A stretch of 64,000 nucleotides of DNA from Mycolicibacterium frederiksbergense (GTDB lineage: Bacteria; Actinomycetota; Actinomycetes; Mycobacteriales; Mycobacteriaceae), in NCBI RefSeq assembly GCF_012223425.1, contig NZ_CP038799.1, forward strand, positions 3,642,249 through 3,706,248, given 5' to 3'. Of the stretch, positions 13,703-22,863 are shown piece after piece (the first letter of the stretch is position 1; each line of letters begins with the position of its first letter). Below the pieces are notes generated by a model. That model was not told where the DNA came from, ran no database searches, and was given only the letters and a program-made list of their open reading frames with translations. The position numbers and the translations under genes are program-made.

Positions 13703-14875
13703 TCAGACACTGTCCAGTCGCGGGTAGAGCACCTCCTGGACGATCAGTTGCAGAGCCGCGGCTATGGGGATGGCAACGAGCGCGCCGACGACGCCCAGCA
13801 GGGTGGCCCCGATCAGTACGGCGACGATGGTGGTCAGCGCCGGAACATGGACCGCGCGGCCGATGATCCTGGGCACCAGCAGATAGTCCTCGACCATCTG
13901 GAAGGCGATGTAGAAGACGATGGTGGCCAGGCATACCGGTATCGAGACGGTCAGGGCGACGGCGCCGACCACAATTCCGGCGATGGTGGATCCGACGACG
14001 GGTAACAGGTCGAGGATGGCGACCAGGATGGCCAGCAGCAGCGGATAGGGAACGTCGAAGGCCGTCAGCCAGATCAATGTCGCCGCACCCGCGAGCAGCG
14101 ATATCAACACGTTGCCCAGGACGTATGCGCCGACTTTGGCGAACACCTCGTCGCCGATCAGGATGGCGCGCGGTCGCCGGGTGTGCGGCACCAGGCGGTA
14201 GAGGGTGCTGCGGATCCGCGGCATGTCGGCCAGGAAGTAGAGCGTCAATACGATCGCGATGAGGGTGTCGGCGACTCCTTCGACGACCGCGGTGCCGGCG
14301 CTGACCATGTGGTTCAGTGCCGAGCCGTCGATGCTGTCGACCGCGTCGGTGAACCGTTGCTGGAGCTGGAAGCGGTCGTTGAGCCTACCGATGAACGACG
14401 AATGATCTTGAGCCTGTTGCAGATACAGCGGTGCGCGGTTGACCAGATCGGTGATCTGGGCGAACAACGGCGGAAAGGCCGCGGCGGCGAACGTGGCGAT
14501 CCCGGCGACGAAGACCACGAACACCAGCGCCGTCGACAGCCACCGCGGTAGTCCGTGGTTGACCAGCCGGGAGACCACCGGTTCCAGCCCGAGGGCGAGA
14601 AAGAAGGCGACGCCGATGACGGTCAGAATCGAGGACAGTTCGGCCAGCAGATGGACGGCACCGTAGGTGACCGCCACCCCTGCCGAGGCGGCCAGGCCGA
14701 TGAAGAAGGGGGAGCGCCGGTCGAACTTCTTGCCCGGTTCCCCGAGTGGCTGTTCGGGCGAAGTCATTTCCGCCGCTTGGATTTCCGCCTCTGCGACGGG
14801 GCCCTCGTCCGGGGTGTGCGGCTGGGCCACCAGGTCGTTGTGCCCGTCGTCGGCTGCGGAGTCGTTCATGTGCAC
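13703..14875 (-). CDS. AI-2E family (PerM-type) transporter
   Basis: 390 residues. A polar N-terminal tail of about 55 residues precedes the AI-2E exporter fold: a pair of TM helices (ILTVIGVAFFLALGLEPVVS), a soluble amphipathic middle (residues ~130-200), then several TM helices including LLLAILVAILDLLPVVGSTI and the C-terminal LLGVVGALVAIPIAAALQLI. Members move small solutes or act as Na+/H+ antiporters; the substrate here is unknown. ATG 14869 is an equally good start. Gaps on both sides suggest a single-gene unit. Confidence 0.85.
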   Translation of the reverse strand: MHMNDSAADDGHNDLVAQPHTPDEGPVAEAEIQAAEMTSPEQPLGEPGKKFDRRSPFFIGLAASAGVAVTYGAVHLLAELSSILTVIGVAFFLALGLEPVVSRLVNHGLPRWLSTALVFVVFVAGIATFAAAAFPPLFAQITDLVNRAPLYLQQAQDHSSFIGRLNDRFQLQQRFTDAVDSIDGSALNHMVSAGTAVVEGVADTLIAIVLTLYFLADMPRIRSTLYRLVPHTRRPRAILIGDEVFAKVGAYVLGNVLISLLAGAATLIWLTAFDVPYPLLLAILVAILDLLPVVGSTIAGIVVGAVALTVSIPVCLATIVFYIAFQMVEDYLLVPRIIGRAVHVPALTTIVAVLIGATLLGVVGALVAIPIAAALQLIVQEVLYPRLDSV

Positions 14876-14956
14876 CCCTGTCAGCCGGCCGGAACCTGCT
14901 GGGGTTTACCCCGCTGTCAATTCCTGAAACTCCCAGGGTGCTAACGCAAGCGCGCA

Positions 14957-15754
14957 CTATCTCAGGTGAGCGATGACCTTTCCGAACACCTCGGCGTGAC
15001 TGGCCTGCACCACCAGATAGTTGGCTCCATAGGTGTCGCGCAACCCACGCACCTTGTCGGCCATCTCGGTGACCGAACCGGACAGCACCCCGGGCAGGGC
15101 CAGCAGCTGTTCGTCGCTGAGGCCGGGCGCATAGTGGCGGGTCATCGTCAGGTTCGGCATGTCGGAACCGTCGGCGGGCACGGCGGTGATCGCCAGGTTC
15201 AGCTCGATGTCGTCGAAGCGCGCACCGGCCACCTCACGCAGGAATGCGATGCGTTCGGCGACCGGATTACCGGTGACGCCGACGATGGCGGCCCACTTGC
15301 CCGCGACGGTGAGCAGCCGGTCACCACCACCGGCGATCATGATGGGCGCGCCGGGCACATGCGCGATGAGGTGCTCGACGACATGTTCCAGATAGTCGAT
15401 GCGCTGACGCGCCGACGGGAAGGGCAGTTCGGCGGCCTCGAACTCCTCGCGGACGTAGCCGGCGCCGAGGCCCACCTCGAATCGGCCACCGGACAGATCG
15501 TGCAGCGCGCCGACGTCGCGGGCCAGCAGCGCCGGCTTGTAGAAGCAGGCGTTCAGCACGAAAGTGCCCAGCCGCAGCGTCTGGCTGGCCGCGGCGGCGG
15601 TCGCCAGCACCGGAAACGGTGCGGGTGCGCCGAGGTGGTCGGGTACCAACAGGACGTCGTAGCCGAGGTCCTCGGCCAGGCGCGCCGCGTCGCGGACCTT
15701 GGCCGCCGAGGAGGTGTCGCGCAGGCTGAGACCGAAGCGGAAGTCGCGGGGCAT
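14957..15754 (-). CDS. LLM class F420-dependent oxidoreductase
   Basis: 265 residues, the short TIGR03621-like branch of the luciferase-like monooxygenase family. Diagnostic parts are the N-terminal FRFGLSLRDTSSAAKVRDAA, YDVLLVPDHLGAP, and GRFEVGLGAGYVREEFEAA near residue 90. The fold is a TIM barrel binding F420 or FMN. Three LLM enzymes are found in this window, as expected for a mycobacterium. Substrate unknown. It sits 18 bp downstream of rskA and may be transcribed with the sigK operon. Confidence 0.88.
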   Translation of the reverse strand: MPRDFRFGLSLRDTSSAAKVRDAARLAEDLGYDVLLVPDHLGAPAPFPVLATAAAASQTLRLGTFVLNACFYKPALLARDVGALHDLSGGRFEVGLGAGYVREEFEAAELPFPSARQRIDYLEHVVEHLIAHVPGAPIMIAGGGDRLLTVAGKWAAIVGVTGNPVAERIAFLREVAGARFDDIELNLAITAVPADGSDMPNLTMTRHYAPGLSDEQLLALPGVLSGSVTEMADKVRGLRDTYGANYLVVQASHAEVFGKVIAHLR

Positions 15755-15772
15755 GCACCGACGGTAGCGCGG

Positions 15773-16492
15773 TCAGCTCAGCGGCAAGGAGGCAAAGGGG
15801 GTAGTGGTGGGCCGGTCCGAGCCCGAGCCGGGCTCGACGGTGAACGCCAGGGTGGTCGACGAGCCGAGATCGGGCAGCACCGCGGTCGTGGACGGGGCGA
15901 TCGCGCCGGCGTCCATCACGCCCGCCGAGTGCGCTCCCTCGGTGTCGATCAGCCACATCTGGTAGACGGTGCCGGTGGTGGGCGGCTCGACGTTGTTCAT
16001 CACCAGCACACCGGCATTGCGTTCGCGGGAGAACACCACGGTCGCGGTGCCGCCGGTCGGAATCTGGCCGGAGACGGTGCGCACGTCGGGCGCGGCGAAG
16101 ATCTGCTCGGCGGTGGTCTCGGTGGGCACCGGGCGCAGCCACCACCCGACGCCGAACGTGGCCACCCCGATGACGACGGCCGCCGCCGCGGCTGCGACAG
16201 CGGTGCTCCAGCGCCGCCGGGGCGGGTGTAGTTGCCGCACCTGCCCCGTCTGTTCGGCGGACACCGTGGCGATCAGGCGCTCACGCAGCTGAGCGGGAGG
16301 CTCGGCGGCGGTCGTCGCCGATACTGCGGCCATCGCTTCGCGCACCTGGCGCACCTCGACGGCGAACGCCGAGGAGACCTCTTCGGGAGCCGCCTGCACC
16401 CGGCGTTCGATATCGGCGCGTTCGGCGTCGTCGACGGCGTCCAGCGCGTAGGCCGTCGCCAGGGTCAGGAGGTCGTCGTGGGGAGTGGTCAT
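15773..16492 (-). CDS. rskA: Anti-sigma-K factor RskA
   Basis: 239 residues from ATG 16492, which overlaps the sigK stop (ATGA). The cytoplasmic N-terminal domain (1-94) binds the sigma factor and is helical ([20 protein letters not shown]). One TM helix spans about 95-118. The outer C-terminal domain ([20 protein letters not shown]) is the RskA domain. In M. tuberculosis RskA holds SigK inactive and is degraded by regulated proteolysis. Here only the loci adjacent to sigK can be proposed as its regulon. Confidence 0.93.
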   Translation of the reverse strand: MTTPHDDLLTLATAYALDAVDDAERADIERRVQAAPEEVSSAFAVEVRQVREAMAAVSATTAAEPPAQLRERLIATVSAEQTGQVRQLHPPRRRWSTAVAAAAAAVVIGVATFGVGWWLRPVPTETTAEQIFAAPDVRTVSGQIPTGGTATVVFSRERNAGVLVMNNVEPPTTGTVYQMWLIDTEGAHSAGVMDAGAIAPSTTAVLPDLGSSTTLAFTVEPGSGSDRPTTTPFASLPLS

Positions 16493-17034
16493 GCCGCCCC
16501 CAGACAGGTGCGCAGGCCGCGGATGGCATCGCGCATCCGGGACTTCACGGTGGCGAGGTTCGCCGACAGCCGGCTGGAGACCTGCACATAGGTGAGGCCC
16601 TCGTAATAGGCCAGCTGGATGCACTCACGCTGCCGGTCGGTCAGCGATCCCAGGCACGCCGTGACCTGCCGGTACTCGTCACGGGTGAGCACGCCCTCGG
16701 CGACCTGGTCGATCGGCAGTTCGACGGTGGCGGCGCCGTACCGGGCCTCCCGGTCGGTGGCGGCCTGCTCGGAGCGCACCCGGTCCACGGCGCGGCGGTG
16801 CGCGACGGTCATCAACCAGGCAAGCGGTGTCCCGGCGGACGGGTTGTAGTCGGCGGCATTGCGCCATACCTGCAGGTAGATGTCCTGCGTGGTTTCTTCG
16901 CTGTAGCCAGGATCGCGCAGAACCCGGGTGACGAGCCCGTACACCCGGGACCGGGTGTGGTCGTAGAACTCGGCGAAGGCATCGACATCGCGTTGCGCCA
17001 CCCGGCGCAGCAACGCGTCGAGGTCTGCCGTCAC
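16489..17034 (-). CDS. sigK: ECF sigma factor SigK
   Basis: 181 residues from GTG 17034, chosen because TAGGCT (minus strand, 17042-17047) lies 7 nt before it and because alignment from memory with M. tuberculosis SigK starts at DLDALLRRV. An in-frame start at 17079 would add 15 residues. Region 2 is [20 protein letters not shown] with [14 protein letters not shown]; region 4 is [20 protein letters not shown] with [14 protein letters not shown]. It directs RNA polymerase to SigK promoters and is held by RskA. Unlike M. tuberculosis, no DUF1295 gene lies between sigK and ufaA1. Confidence 0.93.
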   Translation of the reverse strand: MTADLDALLRRVAQRDVDAFAEFYDHTRSRVYGLVTRVLRDPGYSEETTQDIYLQVWRNAADYNPSAGTPLAWLMTVAHRRAVDRVRSEQAATDREARYGAATVELPIDQVAEGVLTRDEYRQVTACLGSLTDRQRECIQLAYYEGLTYVQVSSRLSANLATVKSRMRDAIRGLRTCLGAA

Positions 17035-17095
17035 GCTCCGTAGCCTAGCGGGCACGGACGCGGTCACGGTCTGCAACACCGGTATTTCGCCATGC

Positions 17096-18370
17096 TCATC
17101 GCCGGCCCCCGGTCGGGGCGAACGTCCACTGGTACACGTCCAGGTACCCGGAGCGGAATCCCGCCTCCGAATAGGCGAGGTAGAGCTCCCACATCCGCTG
17201 GAAGGTGTCGTCGAAGCCGAGCTCGGCCAGCGCCGCCGACCGGTTCAGGAAGCGTTCGCGCCACAGCCGCAGCGTTTCGGCGTAATCAGGCTGCAGCGAC
17301 AACATGTCGACGGTGCGTAGCCGGGTGGAACGTTCGGTGATCCCGATGACCGCCTCCACGGAGGGCAGCAGGCCGCCCGGGAAGATGTACTTCTGAATCC
17401 AGGTGTAGGTGTTGCGCGAGGCCAGCATTCGATCATGCGGCATGGTGATGGCCTGCAGGGCGACCCGTCCGCCCGGGAGCACCAGCTTGTCCAGCGTCTC
17501 GAAGAACGTCGGCCAGAAGTGATATCCGACCGCCTCGATCATCTCGACCGATACGACGGCGTCATACTGGCCGTCGACATCGCGGTAGTCCCGGAGTTCG
17601 ATGTGCACGCGGTCGGCAACGCCGGCCTCGGCCGCGCGCCGTCGGGCGAATGCCAGCTGTTCGGAGGACAGCGTGATGCTGTGCACGTGAGCGCCGCGCG
17701 CCGCCGCGCGGACGGCCAATTCGCCCCATCCGGTGCCGATTTCGAGGACGCGGCTACCGGTACTCACCCGGGCGGTGTCGAGCAGGCGGTCGATCTTCGC
17801 GCGCTGGCCGTCGGCCAGACCGTGCCAGTCGGGCCGGGAGTCGCCGAAAAGGGCGCTGGAGTACGTCATCGTCTCGTCGAGGAACTCGGCGAACAACGCA
17901 TTCGACAGGTCGTAGTGGTCGGCGATGTTGCGCCGCGACTGGGCCGGGCTGTTGTGCATGGACCGCGGGTGCCGCACCACGGCCAGGGGGCGGAGGCGTT
18001 GTAGCGCAGGCGGGATCAGCACATCGACCGATGAGGCGAACTCGGTGAGCAGTGCCGGCAGGTTGTTGGAGGTCCATTCGCCGGCCATGTAGGACTCGCC
18101 GAAACCGATGAGCCCGTAGCGGCCCACCCGGCGGAACAACGCCTCGGGCCGGTGCAACGTCATGGTGGGCAGGGTGGGATCGGCGGCGCCCAGCACCGAC
18201 CCGTCCGGGTGTTGCAGCCGTATCGGCAACTGGCGCACCGCCCGCCGCAGCAGTGCCCCGGCGATCCGTCCCTGCGCGGCGCTGACCGGGCCGCGGGGTG
18301 CTCCCGCGATCTGGGCCCATCGAGTGCCGTCCTGCCGGGTCTCGATGTTACCGGTGGTCTCCAGCGTCAT
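17096..18370 (-). CDS. ufaA1: Cyclopropane-fatty-acid synthase family methyltransferase (UfaA1-like)
   Basis: 424 residues from ATG 18370 (ATGA overlap with the DUF1365 stop). A SAM-binding Rossmann motif is VLEIGTGWGELAVRAAARGA, preceded by NIADHYDLSNALFAEFLDET and followed by the family hallmark VSVEMIEAVGYHFWPTFFET. These are the signatures of Cfa-type enzymes that methylate the double bond of phospholipid acyl chains. The M. tuberculosis counterpart (Rv0447c) has been linked to methyl-branched fatty acids. The DUF1365 and FAD oxidoreductase genes upstream form one operon with it. Confidence 0.9.
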   Translation of the reverse strand: MTLETTGNIETRQDGTRWAQIAGAPRGPVSAAQGRIAGALLRRAVRQLPIRLQHPDGSVLGAADPTLPTMTLHRPEALFRRVGRYGLIGFGESYMAGEWTSNNLPALLTEFASSVDVLIPPALQRLRPLAVVRHPRSMHNSPAQSRRNIADHYDLSNALFAEFLDETMTYSSALFGDSRPDWHGLADGQRAKIDRLLDTARVSTGSRVLEIGTGWGELAVRAAARGAHVHSITLSSEQLAFARRRAAEAGVADRVHIELRDYRDVDGQYDAVVSVEMIEAVGYHFWPTFFETLDKLVLPGGRVALQAITMPHDRMLASRNTYTWIQKYIFPGGLLPSVEAVIGITERSTRLRTVDMLSLQPDYAETLRLWRERFLNRSAALAELGFDDTFQRMWELYLAYSEAGFRSGYLDVYQWTFAPTGGRR

Positions 18371-19110
18371 CTGTGCGTTGCCTTTCTGGTCTCCGAGGTG
18401 GTGGTGCGGGGTATGACGGGCAGGCCGCGCAGCCAGAGCGCGATCCCGTGCAGCCGGATCTGCAGTGCGCCCACCCACGGCGCGACCGGGGCCACCAGCT
18501 GCATGCGCGCAACGCCCCACGCCGACGCGGGCCTGCGCTGACCGTGCAGTGACGCCGCGAAGACCAGTTTGTTGTTGCGGTGCCAGGAGATGGCCAGATC
18601 CGCGGTGGTGTCGGGCCTCGGAGCGTCGACAAGGTAGTAACCCTCGACCTCGTTGAACGGGGAGACGTAGAAGCTCTTCGTCACCGCCGCCGGCCCAGTT
18701 TCGGTGGGCGGCAACAGATATGCGTGCCGCCCGCCGTAGGTGTTGTGCACCTCCACGATGACGTGCGCGAGCTCGCCGGCGGCGTCGTGGCACCAGAAGA
18801 CACTGATCGGGTTGAACACGTAGCCGAGCACCCGGGCGTGCAACAGCGCGGTGACCTGGCCGTCGACCGGATCGATCCCGTGGGTGGCCAGGAAGCTATC
18901 CACCCGTTCGCGCAGCGTCGGTTGCTGATCCGCGGGTGCCGAGAAGTGGTCCTGCGCACGGAAGACGGCGAAGGGCCGCAACCAGATCGGTAGCTTCGGC
19001 AGGTTGTCGATATCGACGTACCAGGTGTAGCTGCGGTGCTCGAACTCCGTGCGCACCGGGGCGTGCCGGACGTGGCCGATCCGGGTCCGGTACAACGCCG
19101 GGCTCAGCAT
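18367..19110 (-). CDS. DUF1365 domain-containing protein
   Basis: 247 residues. The family pattern is visible: YRTRIGHVRHAPVRTEFEHR with YTWYVDIDNLPKLP at the start, ALLHARVLGYVFNPISVFWC in the middle, and KSFYVSPFNEVEGYYLVDAP. The family is almost always found between a FAD oxidoreductase and a Cfa-type methyltransferase, as here, and is thought to help modify fatty acyl chains; the exact reaction is unknown. Overlaps at both ends (7 bp and 4 bp) show tight translational coupling. Confidence 0.88.
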   Translation of the reverse strand: MLSPALYRTRIGHVRHAPVRTEFEHRSYTWYVDIDNLPKLPIWLRPFAVFRAQDHFSAPADQQPTLRERVDSFLATHGIDPVDGQVTALLHARVLGYVFNPISVFWCHDAAGELAHVIVEVHNTYGGRHAYLLPPTETGPAAVTKSFYVSPFNEVEGYYLVDAPRPDTTADLAISWHRNNKLVFAASLHGQRRPASAWGVARMQLVAPVAPWVGALQIRLHGIALWLRGLPVIPRTTTSETRKATHR

Positions 19111-20408
19111 GACACGGTCTGCTGCTCGGGGGCGGTGGGCCAGCGCGCGCCGAGCCGTTCAGCGGCACGCAGTCCCGCCGCCGCACCGTCCTCGTGGAAG
19201 CCCCAGCCGTGATACGCGCCGGCGAACACCACCCTGTCGTCGTCGAGGGTCGGCAGCAAGCGTTGGGCGGCAACCGATTCCGGGGTGTAGAGCGGATGGT
19301 CATAGATCATCTCGGCGATCACGGTGCTCGGATCGACGCGATCATGACCACCCAGGGTCACCAGGAACCGTCGCTCCCCGGTCAGCCCCATCAACCGACT
19401 GATGTCATAGGTCACCAGCACCGGGCCGTCGCCGCCGGTGGCGAGATAGTTCCAGGACGCCCGCGCGCGGGTCCGGGTCGGCAGCAGCGACGTGTCGGTG
19501 TGCAGTTGGGCGTGGTTTGCCGAATAGCAGATCGCGCCGAGGATCTCGCGTTCCCGGGAGGTGGGTTCGGCCAGCGCCAGCAGCGCGTGATCGGGGTGGG
19601 TGGCGATCACCGCGGCATCGAACTGCCGCGGTCCGCCTGCTCCGGTGCTGACCTGCACGCCGTGTTCGTTGCGTCGCACCGATCCGGTCGGCGACCCCAG
19701 CACCACCTCGTGCACCCGTTCGGCGACGGCGGCGACGTAAGTGGCCGAACCGCCGATCACGGTCTTCCAGGTCGGGGAACCGAACACCGTCAGCATGCCG
19801 TGGTGGTCGAGAAACATGAACAGGTAGCGCGCGGGGTAGCGCATGGCCTCGCCGGGCGCGCACGACCAGACCGCCGCCACCAGTGGGGTCATGAAGTGCT
19901 CGATGAAGTAGTCGGAGAACGCGTTGCGCTCCAGGAACGCACCCAGCGTCTCGGCGTCGCCGTCCTCGCCGACACCGAGCAGGTCGCCGGCCGCCCGGTG
20001 AAAGCGGGTGACCTCGGCCAGCATGCGCAGATACCGCGGGCGGGCCAGATTCGACGCCGACGGGAACAGTCCGCCCAGCCCGAGCGCTCCGGCGTACTGC
20101 AGTCCGATGCGGTCATCGCGCACCGACATCGACATGTCGGTGTCGCGGGTCTGCACGCCGAGTTCGGCGAACAACCTGCACAGCGTGGGGTAGGTCCGGT
20201 CGTTGTGTACCAGGAACGCGGTGTCGACGGCCACCGGGTTGCCCCGCCCGTCGTCGACCAACTGGGTGTGGGCGTGACCGCCGAGGCGGATATCGGCTTC
20301 GAACAGGGTCACCCGGTTGCGGGCCGACAGGACGTAAGCGGCGGTCAGCCCGGCCACGCCGCTGCCGATGACGGCGATGGAGCGGTCGGTGCGCTCGTTT
20401 CGTTCCAC
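19104..20408 (-). CDS. FAD-dependent oxidoreductase (amine oxidase-like, Rv0449c type)
   Basis: 434 residues. The N-terminal dinucleotide-binding motif is IAVIGSGVAGLTAAYVLSAR, with LFEADIRLGGHAHT just after it. The C-terminal FAD signature is VVFAGAYHGWGFHEDGAAAG. It is the first gene of the operon with DUF1365 and ufaA1. Such trios are believed to convert unsaturated acyl chains to saturated methyl or cyclopropane forms, with this enzyme supplying the redox step. That role is inferred from family context. Confidence 0.88.
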   Translation of the reverse strand: MERNERTDRSIAVIGSGVAGLTAAYVLSARNRVTLFEADIRLGGHAHTQLVDDGRGNPVAVDTAFLVHNDRTYPTLCRLFAELGVQTRDTDMSMSVRDDRIGLQYAGALGLGGLFPSASNLARPRYLRMLAEVTRFHRAAGDLLGVGEDGDAETLGAFLERNAFSDYFIEHFMTPLVAAVWSCAPGEAMRYPARYLFMFLDHHGMLTVFGSPTWKTVIGGSATYVAAVAERVHEVVLGSPTGSVRRNEHGVQVSTGAGGPRQFDAAVIATHPDHALLALAEPTSREREILGAICYSANHAQLHTDTSLLPTRTRARASWNYLATGGDGPVLVTYDISRLMGLTGERRFLVTLGGHDRVDPSTVIAEMIYDHPLYTPESVAAQRLLPTLDDDRVVFAGAYHGWGFHEDGAAAGLRAAERLGARWPTAPEQQTVSC

Positions 20409-20469
20409 GATCGGTATTCGGAGCGGTGCGGAAAGTGGATGGGTCGGCGCGACGCCGATCTCACCGGGC

Positions 20470-21525
20470 TTACGGGAGTGACCAGGCTCTCGCGGCCGCG
20501 GACAGGCCGTCGATCAGCGCGGAGGTAGCCGGGGTGAGGCCGTCGGCGCCGGGCAATCCGCTGCGCGGGCTGGTGCCGCGCACCCGCGACGGCAGTTCGA
20601 GCTGGACGCCACCGCCGCGGGGCAGGTTGACCGGATTGTCGGGGTGCAGCCCGCGCAACTCGCGTGGGATCGCGTCGAGATCGCACACCACGTGGTGGCC
20701 GGGGACCTTGACGTGTCGGGCCAGATGCGCGGCGAGGTCGCGGTTACCGCCGCCGGCCAGAAGTTGGGTGCTGCGCCCGATCCGGCCATAGCCGTGCAGC
20801 GAAACCACCGTGTCGACATGGTCGAGGAAGGCGGCCAGCCGCTCGGACTCCGCGGGCCGGTAGCGCGTGGAGGACAGATGGTGGGGGTACCGGTCGGGGT
20901 GGCGCACCGTGTACAGCGAGGCGCCGGACGCTCGGGCGGCCCGGTCGGCGATGACATCGGTCATCTGTTCCAGCCCGCCGCCGTGGATGGCCAGGAACCC
21001 GAACCGGGATGCCAGGGTGCTGGTCTCGACGATGTTCGGGTCGGCAAGCAACTCCGAAAGCGATTGCGGTGCACGGGTATCGGTCACTTCGCGGCTCGGC
21101 CAGCTCGCGGGATCCCACTTGTGCAGGAAGTCGACCCAGCGCTGCGGCAGCCCGTGGTGGCGGGCGCCGTCGATGATCCGTTCCAGGTATCCCGGTCGGG
21201 GTGGCCCGGGCTCGACCCGCGGGTCGATGTAGACCCAGGCGGGGTCCGGGCCCTCGGCGGTGTGCACGACCAGTTCGTCGCGGCGGTAGCGCACCGGGAC
21301 ACCCTCGGCGCTGTCGAGCACGTCCAGGTCGTGATCGCTGAGCCGCCAGAGCACCCCGTGCACGACGGCGCCGTGGAACGGTTCGACGGTGGCCACCCCG
21401 CGCTCGTTGATCAGCCAGTCATGATCGGCGAGGGTGGCGGGCCGGGGATCGGTGGCGTCCGGGCAGCGCCGGGCCATCTGGTGCACGCATAGATTCGATC
21501 CGTATGCGAAGTACAGGTGGTGCAA
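20470..21525 (-). CDS. Fusion: gamma-glutamylcyclotransferase-like domain + poly-gamma-glutamate hydrolase domain
   Basis: 351 residues. Residues 1-~130 look like an AIG2/GGCT domain: YFAYGSNL at 5-12 and the acid in LDSAEGVPVRYRRDE (Glu74). Residues ~155-345 look like the phage-type poly-gamma-glutamate hydrolase family: AIHGGGLEQMTDVIA (His181, Glu186), YPHHLSSTRY, and VVSLHGYGR (His244), likely zinc ligands. Both domains act on gamma-glutamyl bonds. No signal peptide is seen, so the protein is probably cytoplasmic. Substrate unknown; gamma-linked glutamate chains such as those on folates or F420 are possibilities only. Confidence 0.75.
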   Translation of the reverse strand: MHHLYFAYGSNLCVHQMARRCPDATDPRPATLADHDWLINERGVATVEPFHGAVVHGVLWRLSDHDLDVLDSAEGVPVRYRRDELVVHTAEGPDPAWVYIDPRVEPGPPRPGYLERIIDGARHHGLPQRWVDFLHKWDPASWPSREVTDTRAPQSLSELLADPNIVETSTLASRFGFLAIHGGGLEQMTDVIADRAARASGASLYTVRHPDRYPHHLSSTRYRPAESERLAAFLDHVDTVVSLHGYGRIGRSTQLLAGGGNRDLAAHLARHVKVPGHHVVCDLDAIPRELRGLHPDNPVNLPRGGGVQLELPSRVRGTSPRSGLPGADGLTPATSALIDGLSAAARAWSLP

Positions 21526-21561
21526 TCTTCTTCCCAGGGTCGCTGCGCTCCGGCCCGCCGC

Positions 21562-22791
21562 TCAACCCCTGACAGTCAGGTAGATCAACACGACGTTCAG
21601 CGCGGTGATGACACCGGCCACCAGCCAGCCTAAGGCCGTCGTCACCCGGTGGTTGATATCGGCACCCATCAGCGACCGGTTACTGGTCAGCCTGATCAGC
21701 GGGATGAGCGCGAACGGGATTCCGAACGACAGCACCACCTGTGAGAGCACCAGGGCGCGGCTGGGGTCCACCCCGATGGCCAGGATCACCAGCGCGGGGA
21801 TCAGGGTGACCAGTCGGCGCAACAGCAGCGGGTAGCTGCGCTTGAGCAGCCCGGACATGATCATCGCGCCGGCGTACGCGCCCACCGAGGTCGAGGCCAG
21901 CCCGGATGCCAGCAGGCCGATCGCGAAGAACAGCGCCACCGTCGGGCCCAGTTGGCTGCTGACCGCGGCGTGCGCACCCTCGATCGAGTCGGTGTTCTCC
22001 ATGCCCTGCAGGTTGGTCGCGGCGACCAGCAGCATTGCCAGATTCACCGCCCCGGCGACCAGCATGGCCAGGCCGACGTCGTACTTGGTGATGCGCAGCA
22101 ACCGCTTTCGGGCCGGCCCGGCGTCGGGGTGCCCGTGCCGGTCACGGGCCAGCCCGGAGTGCAGGTACACCGCGTGCGGCATCACGGTGGCGCCCAGCAT
22201 GGCGGTGGCCAGCAGCACGCTCTCGGCGCCGTCGAAGCGGGGCACCAGACCGGAGGCCACATCGGCGGCCGACGGTGGCGCGACGAAGAGGCTGGTGAGG
22301 AAGCCGATGGCGATGACCAGCAGCAGACCGGTGATCACCCGCTCGAAGACCCGCTGCCCGCGGCGGTTCTGGATCGCCAGCAGCCCCAGCGACACCGCAC
22401 CGGTGATGATTCCGCCGACCAGCAGCGGCAGATCGAACAGCAGGTAGAGCGCGATCGCCCCGCCGACGATCTCGGCCAGGTCGGTGGCCATCGCGACCAG
22501 TTCGGCCTGGACCCAATAGGCGACGCGGGTTCGGGTGCGGGAGTGATCGGCCACGGCTTCGGGCAGCGAGCGCCCGGTGACCAGGCCGAGTTTGGCCGAC
22601 AGGAACTGCACCAGGCCTGCCATCACATTGGCGACCAGGATGACCCAGACCAGCAGGAAGCCGTACTGTGCGCCGGCGCTGACATTGGCCGCGACGTTGC
22701 CGGGGTCGACGTAGGCGATGGCCGCGACGAATGCCGGTCCGAGCAGATACCAACTCGGCCGTAGCCGCGTGGGCGTGGTGTCGTGCAGCAC
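21562..22791 (-). CDS. mntH: Nramp-family manganese/divalent metal transporter MntH
   Basis: 409 residues from GTG 22791, preceded by AAGGGGA 6 nt away; ATG 22806 would put that ribosome site inside the gene. Nramp metal-site motifs are clear: AYVDPGNVAAN in TM1 and MLGATVMPHAVYLHS in TM6, within about 11 TM helices. It imports Mn2+ (and possibly Fe2+) with protons. It corresponds to Rv0924c. A DtxR/MntR-type half-palindrome at 22832-22848 lies just upstream, consistent with metal-dependent repression. Confidence 0.92.
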   Translation of the reverse strand: MLHDTTPTRLRPSWYLLGPAFVAAIAYVDPGNVAANVSAGAQYGFLLVWVILVANVMAGLVQFLSAKLGLVTGRSLPEAVADHSRTRTRVAYWVQAELVAMATDLAEIVGGAIALYLLFDLPLLVGGIITGAVSLGLLAIQNRRGQRVFERVITGLLLVIAIGFLTSLFVAPPSAADVASGLVPRFDGAESVLLATAMLGATVMPHAVYLHSGLARDRHGHPDAGPARKRLLRITKYDVGLAMLVAGAVNLAMLLVAATNLQGMENTDSIEGAHAAVSSQLGPTVALFFAIGLLASGLASTSVGAYAGAMIMSGLLKRSYPLLLRRLVTLIPALVILAIGVDPSRALVLSQVVLSFGIPFALIPLIRLTSNRSLMGADINHRVTTALGWLVAGVITALNVVLIYLTVRG

Positions 22792-22831
22792 GCTTCCCCT
22801 TCTCATCCATCCGGACTATCGAATAGAAAAG

Positions 22832-22848
22832 TTAGGGTAGCCGAAACC
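22832..22848. promoter_or_regulatory. DtxR/MntR-type metal-regulator site candidate
   Basis: TTAGGGTAGCCGAAACC lies about 40 bp before the mntH start. It matches the first part of the DtxR/IdeR consensus TTAGGTTAGCCTAACCTAA at 13 of 19 positions when extended by two bases. MntR and IdeR belong to this family and control mntH in relatives. The match is partial, so assignment to one regulator is not possible. Confidence 0.45.
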
Positions 22849-22863
22849 TCCACGTCAAGGGGG

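Noticed and set aside
14966-16231. A 421-codon plus-strand frame over the LLM oxidoreductase and rskA
   Set aside because: It crosses two well-supported minus-strand genes and has shadow-type composition.
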